Made by a program: the position numbers and the translations under genes. Shown here piece by piece: positions 55,456 to 64,000 of a DNA stretch of 64,000 nt. Position 1 is the stretch's first letter. The number at the start of each line of letters is the position of its first letter. A model generated the notes under the pieces. It was not told where the DNA came from. It worked only from the letters and a program-made list of their open reading frames with translations, and ran no database searches. This DNA comes from Amyelois transitella (lineage: Eukaryota; Arthropoda; Insecta; Lepidoptera; Pyralidae). The stretch spans positions 4,898,001 to 4,962,000 of the forward strand of contig NC_083536.1 in NCBI RefSeq assembly GCF_032362555.1. Reading direction: 5' to 3'.

Positions 55456-55641
55456 GCTCCTCATTCGTTTTTCAAGCAGACAAGCCGAGATTGTAGATAA
55501 TTAGGTATATTGATTTGTTATTTAGATTTAAAACATATATATTATATAAGGATGAGCAGAGCAGTGTCAGTTTTTTAGTTGATAATTAGATTAGTTAGTG
55601 ATATTATTGTTACAGGTTTCCAAATTAATGTTGGAGGGAGT

Positions 55642-55751
55642 TGTACTGTATGTAGTTTTGATTACTCCTTATGTCAAGTCTTGCGGGTATCTATTCAGTA
55701 ATAAACCAGCATTGAAGCAAAGCGGTTATTTTATTAAGCTCCGATATATCA
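55642..55751 (+). repeat. 3' LTR
   Basis: Partner of the LTR at 51287-51396; preceded by the polypurine run. Confidence 0.9.
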
Positions 55752-55756
55752 GGAAT

Positions 55757-56641
55757 GCAAGAAAACTGTGAAACATATTATTAAAAGACATGTTTGCTTA
55801 GGCACATTTGAAGTAAAACAAAGAGAAAAGTACGGAAGTCAATACTTAACCCTGAAACTGCCTAGTAATAGACAAGATGGGCAGGGTCTATTCTGACCTT
55901 TAAATCATTATTGGCAAACCGCGATGCTTTATCAGCTTTAGTAATCGATCAAGATATTCAGATCGATCCCTATACGAGCAAATAATATTGGCCGATTCAT
56001 TGTGGTCAAAATTAAAAGTTATGGAAAAGATGTTATCGCCCATATCAGAAGCAATATATAACTTGGAATCTGAGAAAAAAGATATAATTTTGAAGTACAT
56101 TGAAGAACGCAGATTATTTTGTATTCAACCTATTCATTTGGCCGCGTATTTACTTGATCCCAGATTTCATAATTCCATCTATCCATATTAAGAGTCCATA
56201 ACTGACAACGAGTTCTTACAAGTGTCTCAGTATATAGCTAAGCTTGCTGATATTTTACAAACCACTCCTGAACACTCCTGAAATAATGTCGAATTTTGCT
56301 GAATATCAGGCTAAAAGCGGTTTTTGGTCCAATGACATAATTTGGCAACCAGTAAATAATTTGCACCCCCGAGACTGGTGGAAAGGATTTTGTCAGTCTA
56401 AACTACTCATGAGTGTTGCTACAAGATTATTGAGTGTTTCGCCATCATCTGCAGCGTCTGAAAGAAACTGGTCTATATTTGGTCGAACGCATACAAGAGA
56501 CAGGAATCGACTTCTTTCAGAAAGAGTTAATAAACTTGTATACGTTTGATCAAATTTACATTTAATGCAATCTAAATCATTTGAATTTGAGCCTTGTATT
56601 TTTGATTCTTTAGAAAGCGACAATGAGTTTGTATCTGATTA
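55757..56641 (+). pseudogene. hAT transposase, C-terminal part
   Basis: Fragments of the core (MADSLWSKLKVMEKMLSPISEAI, IHLAAYLLDPRFHN) lead to the dimerisation domain: RDWWKGFC, LMSVATRLLSVSPSSAASERNWS, FGRTHTRDRNRLLSERVNKLVYV. Several stops. It is the continuation of the BED-finger part at 50405, with the gypsy element between them. Confidence 0.85.
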
Positions 56642-56884
56642 ATGAGCAAGATTACCTTACAATATGCATAATTGTTTTAAAAATTGGTAATTAAACATGT
56701 TTTTTTCCAATCGTTTTTTTTTATTTTAAACAAACGACGAAAATCTCAATGAAACTATATTTCCCCAAGGTTTTATTCTGATGTATTTCAATGTAACAAA
56801 CCAATAAAACGGTAAAAAACGAAAAAACCTATCTTTCACCGATAAAAACAATTTGTTTCTTTTCAACATATTTTTTTTTTTTAC
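56642..56884. other. hAT 3' flank, AT-rich
   Basis: T- and A-rich stretch between the hAT end and the truncated LINE. Terminal inverted repeats of the hAT were not identified. Confidence 0.4.
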
Positions 56885-58697
56885 AAATATACCGTTGGAA
56901 TTAACTTCTAATATTGACTCATGCCCTAATGAAGCTGAAATACTACTTAAAAATAATGTCAGCATTTGCAGTTCCAAATTTAAATTCTTAAATATTGACC
57001 CTACTGACATTATTAATACCTTTAAAGAACTTAATCTGAAAAAGTCTGAAGATTATTGGGGTATGTCGGCTGTTGTGATATGTCATATTATAAATATTAT
57101 AGCTGGGGACTTAGCATATATATTCAATAATTGTGTTGACCAAGGGATATTTCCAAATTTAATGAAGTATAGTAAACTAATTCCATTATTCAAGAAAGGT
57201 GAAAAATCTGATCCTGGTAATTATAGACCAATCTCAATTTTACCAATTATGAGCAAGGTGTTCGAGAGAGTCATGCTTAATCAAATGCAGCGTTACTTTA
57301 AGTCTAATAAATTATTTCATAGTCAGCAATACGGCTTTACTGAGGGGAAATGTACAACAGATGCAGGTGTGGCTCTTGTCACTCATATTCTCAATGCATG
57401 GGAAGACTTGCAGGATGCCATCGGAGTGTTTTGCGATCTGACCAAAGCATTTGATTGCGTAGATCATAGAACTCTTCTGCTCAAGCTCGCTCATTACGGG
57501 TTCGATACTGCTGCCGTTGAACTAATTAAATCATATCTTAGTGATAGATTACAGATGGTAGATTTAAATAATACAAAATCGAAAGGAGCGACGGTAAAAA
57601 TTGGGGTACCGCAAGGTTCCATTTTGGGACCTTTTCTCTTTCTGATATATATCAACGACCTGCCTTGTATGATTGAGAAACAGACTGGCATCGTGTTGTT
57701 TGCAGATGATACGTCACTAATTTTTAAAATGAACCGCCGTAGCGAAATCTGTGATGATGTGAATAGCACTTTAGCCGCCATCTCTAACTGGTTTACAATC
57801 AACAACTTACTATTAAATGCAAATAAGACTCAATGCATTAAGTTTACACTTCCCAATGTGCGGCAGGCAAATGTGGATATTAGTATAAGTAGTAAAAGAT
57901 TAGATTTTGTTGATAGTACTACTTTCTTAGGAATAACATTAGATTCAAATTTGAAATGGCATGCTCACATTTTAAAACTTTCTAAAAGGCTTAGTTCTGC
58001 AGCATACGCTATTCGTCGTATTAGGCATTTGACGGATGTGGCAACTGCTAAGCTAGTATATTTTAGTTATTTTCATAGTTTAATGTCATTGGCTCAGTGC
58101 CGTGTGGTTCCCGGCACCAATACAAAAAAGAATAGGACCACTCCATCTCTTTCCCATGGATGTCGTAAAAGCCGACTAAGGGGTAGGCTTATAAACTTGG
58201 GATTCTTCTTTTAGGCGATGGGCTAGCAACCTGTCACTATTTGAATCTCAATCCTATCTTAAAGCCAAATAGCTGAACGTGGCCTATCAGTCTTTACAAG
58301 ACTGTAGGCTCTGTCTACCCCGCAAGGGATATAGACGTGATTATATGTATGTATGTATGTATGTATGTTTAATGTCATATGGTCTACTGCTTTGGGGATC
58401 AGCAGCAGACATACAAACTATTTTCATTTTACAAAAAAGGGCAATTCGATATATCTACGGTCTTAAACAAAGAGATTCCCTTTGAGATTTTTTCAAAAAC
58501 CTAAATATTTTAACTTTGCCCTCCCAATACATATTCGATAACATCATGCATGTTAGGAAAAACTTACTCTTTCAAAAAAGTAGGTGAATGTACTAATAGA
58601 TCACTGCGGAACAATTACAAGTTGTCGATCCCAGCACATCGGCTGGCTAAGGTAGGGAAATCATTTCTGATTAATTGTATAAGATTTTATAATAATT
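56885..58697 (+). mobile_element. CR1-like LINE, second copy, 5' truncated
   Basis: Close copy of 33819-37680 in plus orientation, starting within ORF2 (TNIPLELTSNIDSCP). RT motifs intact: FCDLTKAFDCVDH, VPQGSILGPFLFLIY, VLFADDTSL. A SINE (58090-58367) splits the C-terminal part. A nonsense TGA at 58483-58485 (DSL then stop) and a Hel-B::Lep1 insertion at 58705 follow. Pieces continue at 60264-60370 and 61677-61792, after which a Hel-B cuts in again. The copy is thus chopped by four later insertions. Confidence 0.85.
58090..58367 (+). mobile_element. lepidopteran SINE with 11-bp target duplication
   Basis: GGTTCCCGGCACC near the head, GGCGATGGGCTAGCAACCTG and CCCCGCAAGGGATATAGACG in the body, and a (TATG)n tail. 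I recognise this body from a SINE widespread in moths. TTTAATGTCAT is repeated at 58079-58089 and 58368-58378 and restores the LINE sequence when collapsed. Confidence 0.85.
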
Positions 58698-58704
58698 GTA
58701 TAAG

Positions 58705-60263
58705 TCCATATACATATAATAAAACTGTAACTGAACATTGTCTGTACATTGAAGATATTTAAGAAAAAATATTGTAAGGGGTCTTTTTAGGGTCAATAGA
58801 AGGCAAAACATTTTTTTTTTTAATTTTTGTCTGTCTGTCTGTCCGTCTGTCTGTCTGTATGTTTGTACGCGCATCACGCAAAATCTACCGAACGGATCTG
58901 AACGAAATTCGGCACAGATATAGTTAGTAACCTGGATTAGAATATAGGCTACTTTTTATCCTGAAATTCTATACCAAGGGGATGAAATAGGGGGTGCAAG
59001 TTTGTATGGAACTTCGTCATTTTTGAATCGATATAAAAAGCTATAAATAATTAATTATCATATTTATTATGATTGAAAAAATAGCATTTTATTGATTAAA
59101 TTAATTTTGCTTTGTTTATTTATTTAGTTCCCGTGGTTTAGATATTTATTTTTTGCCCAACCGATACGAGATGGCGCCTCATGAGAATTTAAGACATAAC
59201 ACAATTGTAGCCGCTGGCAAAATTTTTAATTAATTATATAATTAAAACTTCTTTTATATCTCGAATTTAAGAAATAACGCGATTGTAGCCGCTGGCAAAA
59301 TTAGATAGTACCGATGCTTGCAGCATCGGTACTTATTCGGTAGAGTTCCTTAATTCACTTTCGGCATCTGGACTGCCCGCGCATACAATTGCTCTAAAAG
59401 TAGACATTCCATTTTGTAATGGGACTGCCTTAAAGTGGTGTCGCTTCATAACTTTATAATAGAAGCTAAAATTCTTACTGGTTGTGCAGCTGGTGAAATT
59501 GTTTTTATACCGCGCATTCCCCTCATTCCTAACAACTTTCCATTTCAAATTAAGCGTGTACAGTTTCCAATGACTATATGTTTCGCGATGACAATTAACA
59601 AATCGCAAGGTCAAACACTTGGAGCAGCCGGAGTCGACCTCAGGACGATTTGCTTCTCACACGGACAGCTCTACGTCGCTTGTTCGCGGGTCACCAGCTG
59701 TGGCAGTTAATTTGTGATGTCTCCAATGGGCAAGACAGCAAATGTTGTAAACAAAGAGATAGGTACTTTAACTTTCCATTATTATAATTTCCTTTTTTTG
59801 TCTTTAGAATTTATTCGTTTTTTAACAGCTGCGCTTCCGAGCTTTGCTTTTGTAAGAAAAATAAACTATGTTCTATTCCAGGCATTATTCTTCCCGTGTA
59901 CGTAAGTTTCATCAAAATCCATCCAATAGAATTTGCGTGATTGAATAGCATCCTCAAACAAGCACTCACGTAGGTACATCAATTTTTTTGCATAATCTAT
60001 ACTAACATTATAAAGCTGAAGAGTTTGTTTGTTTGAACGCGCTAATCTTAGGAACTACTGATTCGAAATGAAAAATTATTTTTGCGTTGAATATACCATT
60101 TATCGAGGAAGGCTTTAGGCTATAAAACATCACGCTGCAACTTTAACGAGAAAACAAAAAATGGACTATATGAAAAAAAAACGGGGAAAATTATTCATCC
60201 TTGAGGGCTTCAATGATGCTCAAAATAACAATTCCACGCGGACGAAGTCGCGGGCACAGCTAG
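58705..60263 (+). mobile_element. Hel-B::Lep1 Helitron
   Basis: TC at 58705 to CTAG at 60260-60263 followed by T. It contains (GACA)n, the palindrome at about 59307-59333, the helicase tail and the Lep1-type 3' end. It is inserted in the LINE. Unlike other copies, its left flank carries a short extra duplication of LINE sequence (ATTGTATAAG twice) and the base before TC is G. Confidence 0.8.
59435..59710 (+). pseudogene. Helitron helicase C-terminal remnant
   Basis: 91 residues, [21 protein letters not shown] and [12 protein letters not shown]. Same tail as in the other Hel-B copies. Confidence 0.8.
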
Positions 60264-60370
60264 TTTTATAATAAATTACCAAAAAGTGTTCTTGAAATGA
60301 ATGATAGAAAATTCAAACAGTATATTAAAGTTGAGCTTTGTAGGAAAGCCTATTACAGCACGGATGATTA

Positions 60371-61676
60371 GGGGGAAGTCCCGTATCGCCGGACGGCACC
60401 TAGCGCCGGACACTCGTACTATTCAAGCGAGTATAAATCAGTTCGATTCAAAATACAAGTGAAAGGGGTGCTGGGGCCAACAAGTACAAGATCACGCGCC
60501 GCGCCTCGCCAGTGACGCACACGGCCGCGGCAGGAGTAACCATTTGCTGTTTTAGGCTCGAAATCACGGCGTCACCTAAATATCAATGTAAGTAATTCTA
60601 GTATATTTATGCATTTACATTTGAGTGGTATTCAAAGATAAAATCAGTACTCGATTGTTATCCGTAAAATGGTAGAATATTATTACATCTTTTAAACAAT
60701 TTTAGTAGGTACCATCTAATGAACGAAAATGTGTGTCCCTTAGCACCGGACACTAAGTCGTCCCTTAGTGCCGGACAGTAAACATATTAATATTTCTTGT
60801 AAGAAATTACGGATTTTATTCTAATTATTTAATATTGTTGTAGAGTATAGAAGAAAGAAGATAGTTAAAATGGAAGAGAAGAAAAAGAAAGGATCCTGGG
60901 ATCCACAGAGCTTACAAACTGCTATTGATAAGGTTATGTCAAAAGAACTGAGTGTAAGACAAATTGCAATGCGATACAATATTCCTAAAAGCACTATACA
61001 TGATTAAATAAAGGCCCTAAATCGAGAAGAAGTAACAATGAAACCAAAGTTAGGTAGGTTCACTAACACCCTCTCAGCAGAGTATGAAGAAGTCTTGGTG
61101 GACCACATTAAAGATTTATCGAATAGATGCATGCCGCTCATGAAAAAGAAGTTACCAAAATTAGCATACGACTTAGCTGAAGTCATGAAGATTCCTCATC
61201 GATTTAATAAAGAAAAAGGCAGTGTTGATAATAAAAAATAAAAGTCGCAATAAAAAATTGCGACTTCATGAAAAGGCATTCTGACATTTCGTTGAGAACA
61301 CCGGAATCGACAAGCATGATGCGCCCCGTAGGATTTAACAAACCACGAGTGGATCTCTTCTACGACAACCTTGAAAAGCTGATGAAACAGTACAACATTC
61401 ACACCCTCAAGAATTTATAACTGTGATGAAACTGGTGTCAATTGCGTGCACAAATATTCGTCCGGTACTAGGTGCCACTTTTTAAAATTATGTTTTTTGT
61501 TACCAAAGTTTGTTTGATAGTATTAATTATTTTTTTGCAGAGGTTGCATTTTTGTGAAATTAATTTGATTTCTAACTTTGTTATCTAATATAAGTCATAA
61601 TTTTATAAACATTCCTTAAATATTTTATATTTCATTTTTAAATAACCTTAGGTGTCCGCCACTGGGGGACTTCCCC
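60371..61676 (+). mobile_element. pogo-like DNA transposon remnant
   Basis: 1.3 kb flanked by TA (60369-60370, 61677-61678). Inverted ends GGGGGAAGTCCC / GGGGAAGTCCCC. Subterminal repeats of the type GCGCCGGACA occur several times near both ends. It carries a broken psq-HTH transposase gene. It is inserted in the CR1-like LINE, whose sequence is restored when it is removed with one TA. Confidence 0.85.
60870..61460 (+). pseudogene. pogo-like transposase N-terminal region, broken
   Basis: ATG at 60870. GSWDPQSLQTAIDKVMSKEL and SVRQIAMRYNIPKSTIHD form a psq-type HTH. After a stop at 61004, TMKPKLGRFTNTLSAEYEEVL to AEVMKIPHR, and in further frames RTPESTSMMRP, FYDNLEKLM and CDETGVNCV, the latter being the first part of the DDE core (Asp in CDETG). 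The rest of the catalytic domain is missing. Confidence 0.75.
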
Positions 61677-61792
61677 TATATTAATCATAAACATGTGTGG
61701 CCCGAGCTGGACATAATGGCCTCTTAAATGCTTGTGTATTTTTGACATGATCTTGACATAATTTGTACAGTATGTACATATTTTATTTTATA

Positions 61793-62650
61793 CTAGCTTT
61801 TGCCCGCGGCTTCGCCTGCGTTAATTTCGCTTCCATAAAAAGATTGCTTAGATAAAGAGCCTTGCATTGACATAAACTAATATTATGCAAAAAAAATAGA
61901 TGTACCTACGTGAGTGCGTGTTTGAGGATGCTATTCAATCACGCAAATTCTACTGGATGGATTTTGATGAAACTTACGTACCCGGGAAGAATAATGCCTG
62001 GAATAGAACATAGTTTATTTTTCCTACAAAAGCAAAGTCCCGGGACGGAGGTGTTAAAAAACTAATAAATTCTACAGACAAAAAAAGGAAATTATAATAA
62101 TAGAGAGTTAAAGTATCTCTTTGTATACAACATTTGCTGTCTTGCCCATTGAAGACATCACAAATAAACTGTCACAGCTAGTGACCCGCGAGCAAGCGAC
62201 GTAGAACTGTCCGTGTGAGAAGCAATTCGTCCTGAGGTCGACTCCGGCTGCTCCAAGCGTTTGACCTTGCGATTTGTTAATTGTCATCGCGAAACATATA
62301 GCCACTGGAAACTGCACACGCTTAAATTGAAATGGAAAGTTGTTGGGAATGAGGGGAATGCGCAGTATAAAAACAATTTCACCAGCTGCACAACCAGTAA
62401 GTATTTCAGCTTCTATAATATTGTTCTGAAGCGACATCACTTTAAGACGAATCCCATTACAAAGTTCCGGCGGGGTTAAGTTGCGTAGCAACATAATTGG
62501 AATGCCTACTTTTAGTGCAATTGTATGCGCGGGCAGTCCAGATGCCGAAAGTGAATAAAGGAACTCTACCGGATAAGTTGTAGCATCGGTACTATCTAAA
62601 ACTGTATTTATGGATTGATTTAATTCCTCTTTCCACCAGAATTGAGAAAC
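61793..62650 (-). mobile_element. Hel-B with native 3' end, 5' truncated
   Basis: CTAG at 61796-61793 with the GGCGAAGCC hairpin, the same native 3' end as at 6487. Helicase tail at 62494-62108. The 5' part fades into unrelated sequence before the ATATT repeat. It cuts the CR1-like LINE. Confidence 0.75.
62108..62494 (-). pseudogene. Helitron helicase C-terminal remnant
   Basis: 128 residues, the longest unbroken tail in the window: [61 protein letters not shown]. It lacks Walker motifs. Confidence 0.85.
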
Positions 62651-62683
62651 TTGGAAATTATGTTTCTTTGCTAATGTCCAGAA

Positions 62684-62835
62684 AATTATATATTATATTA
62701 TATTATATTATATTATATTATATTATATTATATTATATTATATTATATTATATTATATTATATTATATTATATTATATTATATTATATTATATTATATTA
62801 TATTATATTATATTATATTATATTATATTATATTA
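62684..62835. repeat. (ATATT)n microsatellite
   Basis: About 150 bases of pure ATATT units between two Hel-B copies. It has no interruptions, so its true length in the genome may differ. Confidence 0.95.
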
Positions 62836-62843
62836 TCCATACA

Positions 62844-64000
62844 TCCATACATATAATAAAACTGTAACTGAACATTGTCTGTACATTGAAGATATTTAAG
62901 AAAAAATATTGTAAGGGGTCTTTTTAGGGTCAATAGAAGGCAAAACATTTTTTTTTTAAATTTTTGTCTGTCTGTCTGTCCGTCTGTCTGTCTGTATGTT
63001 TGTACGCGCATCACGCAAAATCTACCAAACGGATCTGAACGAAATTCGGCACAGATATAGTTAGTAACCTGGATTAGAATATAGCCTACTTTTTATCCTG
63101 AAATTCTATCCCAAGGGGATGAAATAGGGGGTGCAAGTTTGTATGGAACTTCGTCATTTTTGAATCGATATAAAAAGCTATAAATAATTAATTATCATAT
63201 TTATTATGATTGAAAAAATAGCATTTTATTGATTAAATTAATTTTGCTTTGTTTATTTATTTAGTTCCCGTGGTTTAGATATTTATTTTTTGCCCAACCG
63301 ATACGAGATGGCGCCTCATGAGAATTTAAGACATAACACAATTGTAGCCGCTGGCAAAATTTTTAATTAATTATATAATTAAAACTTCTTTTATTCATTG
63401 ATTCAGTTTCGCCAGCACTTACCGTTTCACCACATCTTTGAGAAGAATTTTTTTTTATGTAGGTAGTTTGACGCGCCCCGCATCGGCGACGGTTGCCATG
63501 CTCCTCAAGATTAGCAGGAATAACACACATGTAGTAACGCCAGTACTTACCATTTCACCATTGATTTAGTTCCCGTGGTTTAGATATTTATTTTTTGACC
63601 ATCCGATACGAGATGGCGCCACGAGAATTTAAGAAATAACGCGATTGTAGCCGCTGGCAAAATTATTAGTACCGATGCTTGCAGCATCGGTACTTATTCG
63701 GTAGAGTTCCTTAATTCACTTTCGGCATCTGGACTGCCCGCGCATACAATTGCTCTAAAAGTAGACATTCCATTTTGTAATGGGACTGCCTTAAAGTGGT
63801 GTCGCTTCATAACTTTATAATAGAAGCTAAAATTCTTACTGGTTGTGCAGCTGGTGAAATTGTTTTTATACCGCGCATTCCCCTCATTCCTAACAACTTT
63901 CCATTTCAAATTAAGCGTGTACAGTTTCCAATGGCTATATGTTTCGCGATGACAATTAACAAATCGCAAGGTCAAACACTTGGAGCAGCCGGAGTCGACC
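62844..64000 (+). mobile_element. Hel-B Helitron, cut by window end
   Basis: TCCATACATATAATAAAAC start (a duplicated TCCATACA lies just before, at 62836), (GACA)n near 62965-62998, palindrome near 63668-63694, then the helicase tail until the end of the window. The 3' end lies outside. Confidence 0.85.
63834..64000 (+). pseudogene. Helitron helicase C-terminal remnant, partial
   Basis: Plus frame with [17 protein letters not shown] and [17 protein letters not shown], cut by the window end. Confidence 0.75.

Larger units (their letters stand above)
51287..55751 (+). mobile_element. Ty3/gypsy LTR retrotransposon, recent but defective
   Basis: 4.46 kb between TG and CA, with 110-bp near-identical LTRs, GGAAT duplications and a purine tract GGAGGGAG before the 3' LTR. 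The gene order gag, protease, reverse transcriptase, RNase H, integrase places it in Ty3/gypsy. It is nested in a hAT element. Near-identical LTRs mean recent insertion, yet the coding part has several frame breaks and an internal RT deletion, so it was probably mobilised by a helper copy. Confidence 0.9.

Noticed and set aside
62668-62856. Frame of repeated ILYYI
   Set aside because: Translation of the ATATT microsatellite.

Overview
The window looks like the genome of a lepidopteran insect (a moth or butterfly). The reasons are AT-rich eukaryotic DNA with GT/AG introns and AATAAA signals, a Lep1-type Helitron that begins TCTATACTAATATTATAAA and ends in CTAG after a GCGGGC hairpin, a SINE of the type common in moths, and insect-type mariner, Harbinger, hAT, pogo, Ty3/gypsy and non-LTR elements. 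Almost the whole window is nested mobile DNA. Only one possible host gene was found: exons at 6213-6215, 6299-6456 and 15269-15727, separated by an intron of about 8.8 kb filled with Helitrons.

Main result. Between about 15.9 and 49.8 kb lies one broken minus-strand virus-like element of the Polinton/adintovirus kind. Read 5' to 3' on the minus strand, its genes are: an A32/FtsK-like packaging ATPase (split by a LINE), a 332-aa DUF8207-like protein, a small helical protein, a retroviral-type integrase with a chromodomain, a parvovirus-type phospholipase A2 (split by a Helitron), a protein resembling adenoviral core protein X, an adenain-like protease, a penton-like protein, a 48-aa very basic protein overlapping both neighbours, a double-jelly-roll-type major capsid protein (split by a Helitron) and a conserved protein with a D-x-Q-G-F start (split by a Harbinger element). 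No DNA polymerase B is visible. The capsid cassette (X, protease, penton, basic ORF and the capsid N-terminal part, together with the 5' half of a Helitron) is present three times in tandem, with a period of about 3.3 kb (21893-31761). The copies differ in length only in a GACA microsatellite.

Names used below. Hel-B is a Helitron starting TCCATACATATAATAAAAC, carrying PIF1-helicase remnants and a native 3' end of GCGGGCAAAAGCTAG. Hel-B::Lep1 is the same element with its 3' end replaced by that of Lep1 (GCGGGCACAGCTAG). Hel-C starts TCTATATATATAAAACTC and ends GCGGGCGGAAAGCTAG. All insert between A and T.

Layout. 0-2 kb: a LINE ORF1 and fragments. 1.9-5.6 kb: Hel-C holding a mariner that holds a LINE tail. 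5.6-15.8 kb: SINEs, the candidate host gene, Hel-B and Hel-C copies. 15.9-20.2 kb: Harbinger with transposase and MADF gene. 20.2-32 kb: the capsid triplication. 32-38.8 kb: a Hel-B::Lep1 block carrying a nearly intact esterase-ORF1 LINE. 38.8-41.5 kb: integrase, DUF8207 and the ATPase end. 41.5-49.4 kb: a LINE with a tRNA-Ser-like 5' part. 49.4-49.8 kb: start of the ATPase. 50.4-56.6 kb: a hAT split by a gypsy element with 110-bp LTRs. 56.9-64 kb: a second copy of the esterase LINE cut up by a SINE, Helitrons and a pogo element. Precise A|T, TA, TTA and longer target duplications give the order of many insertions.
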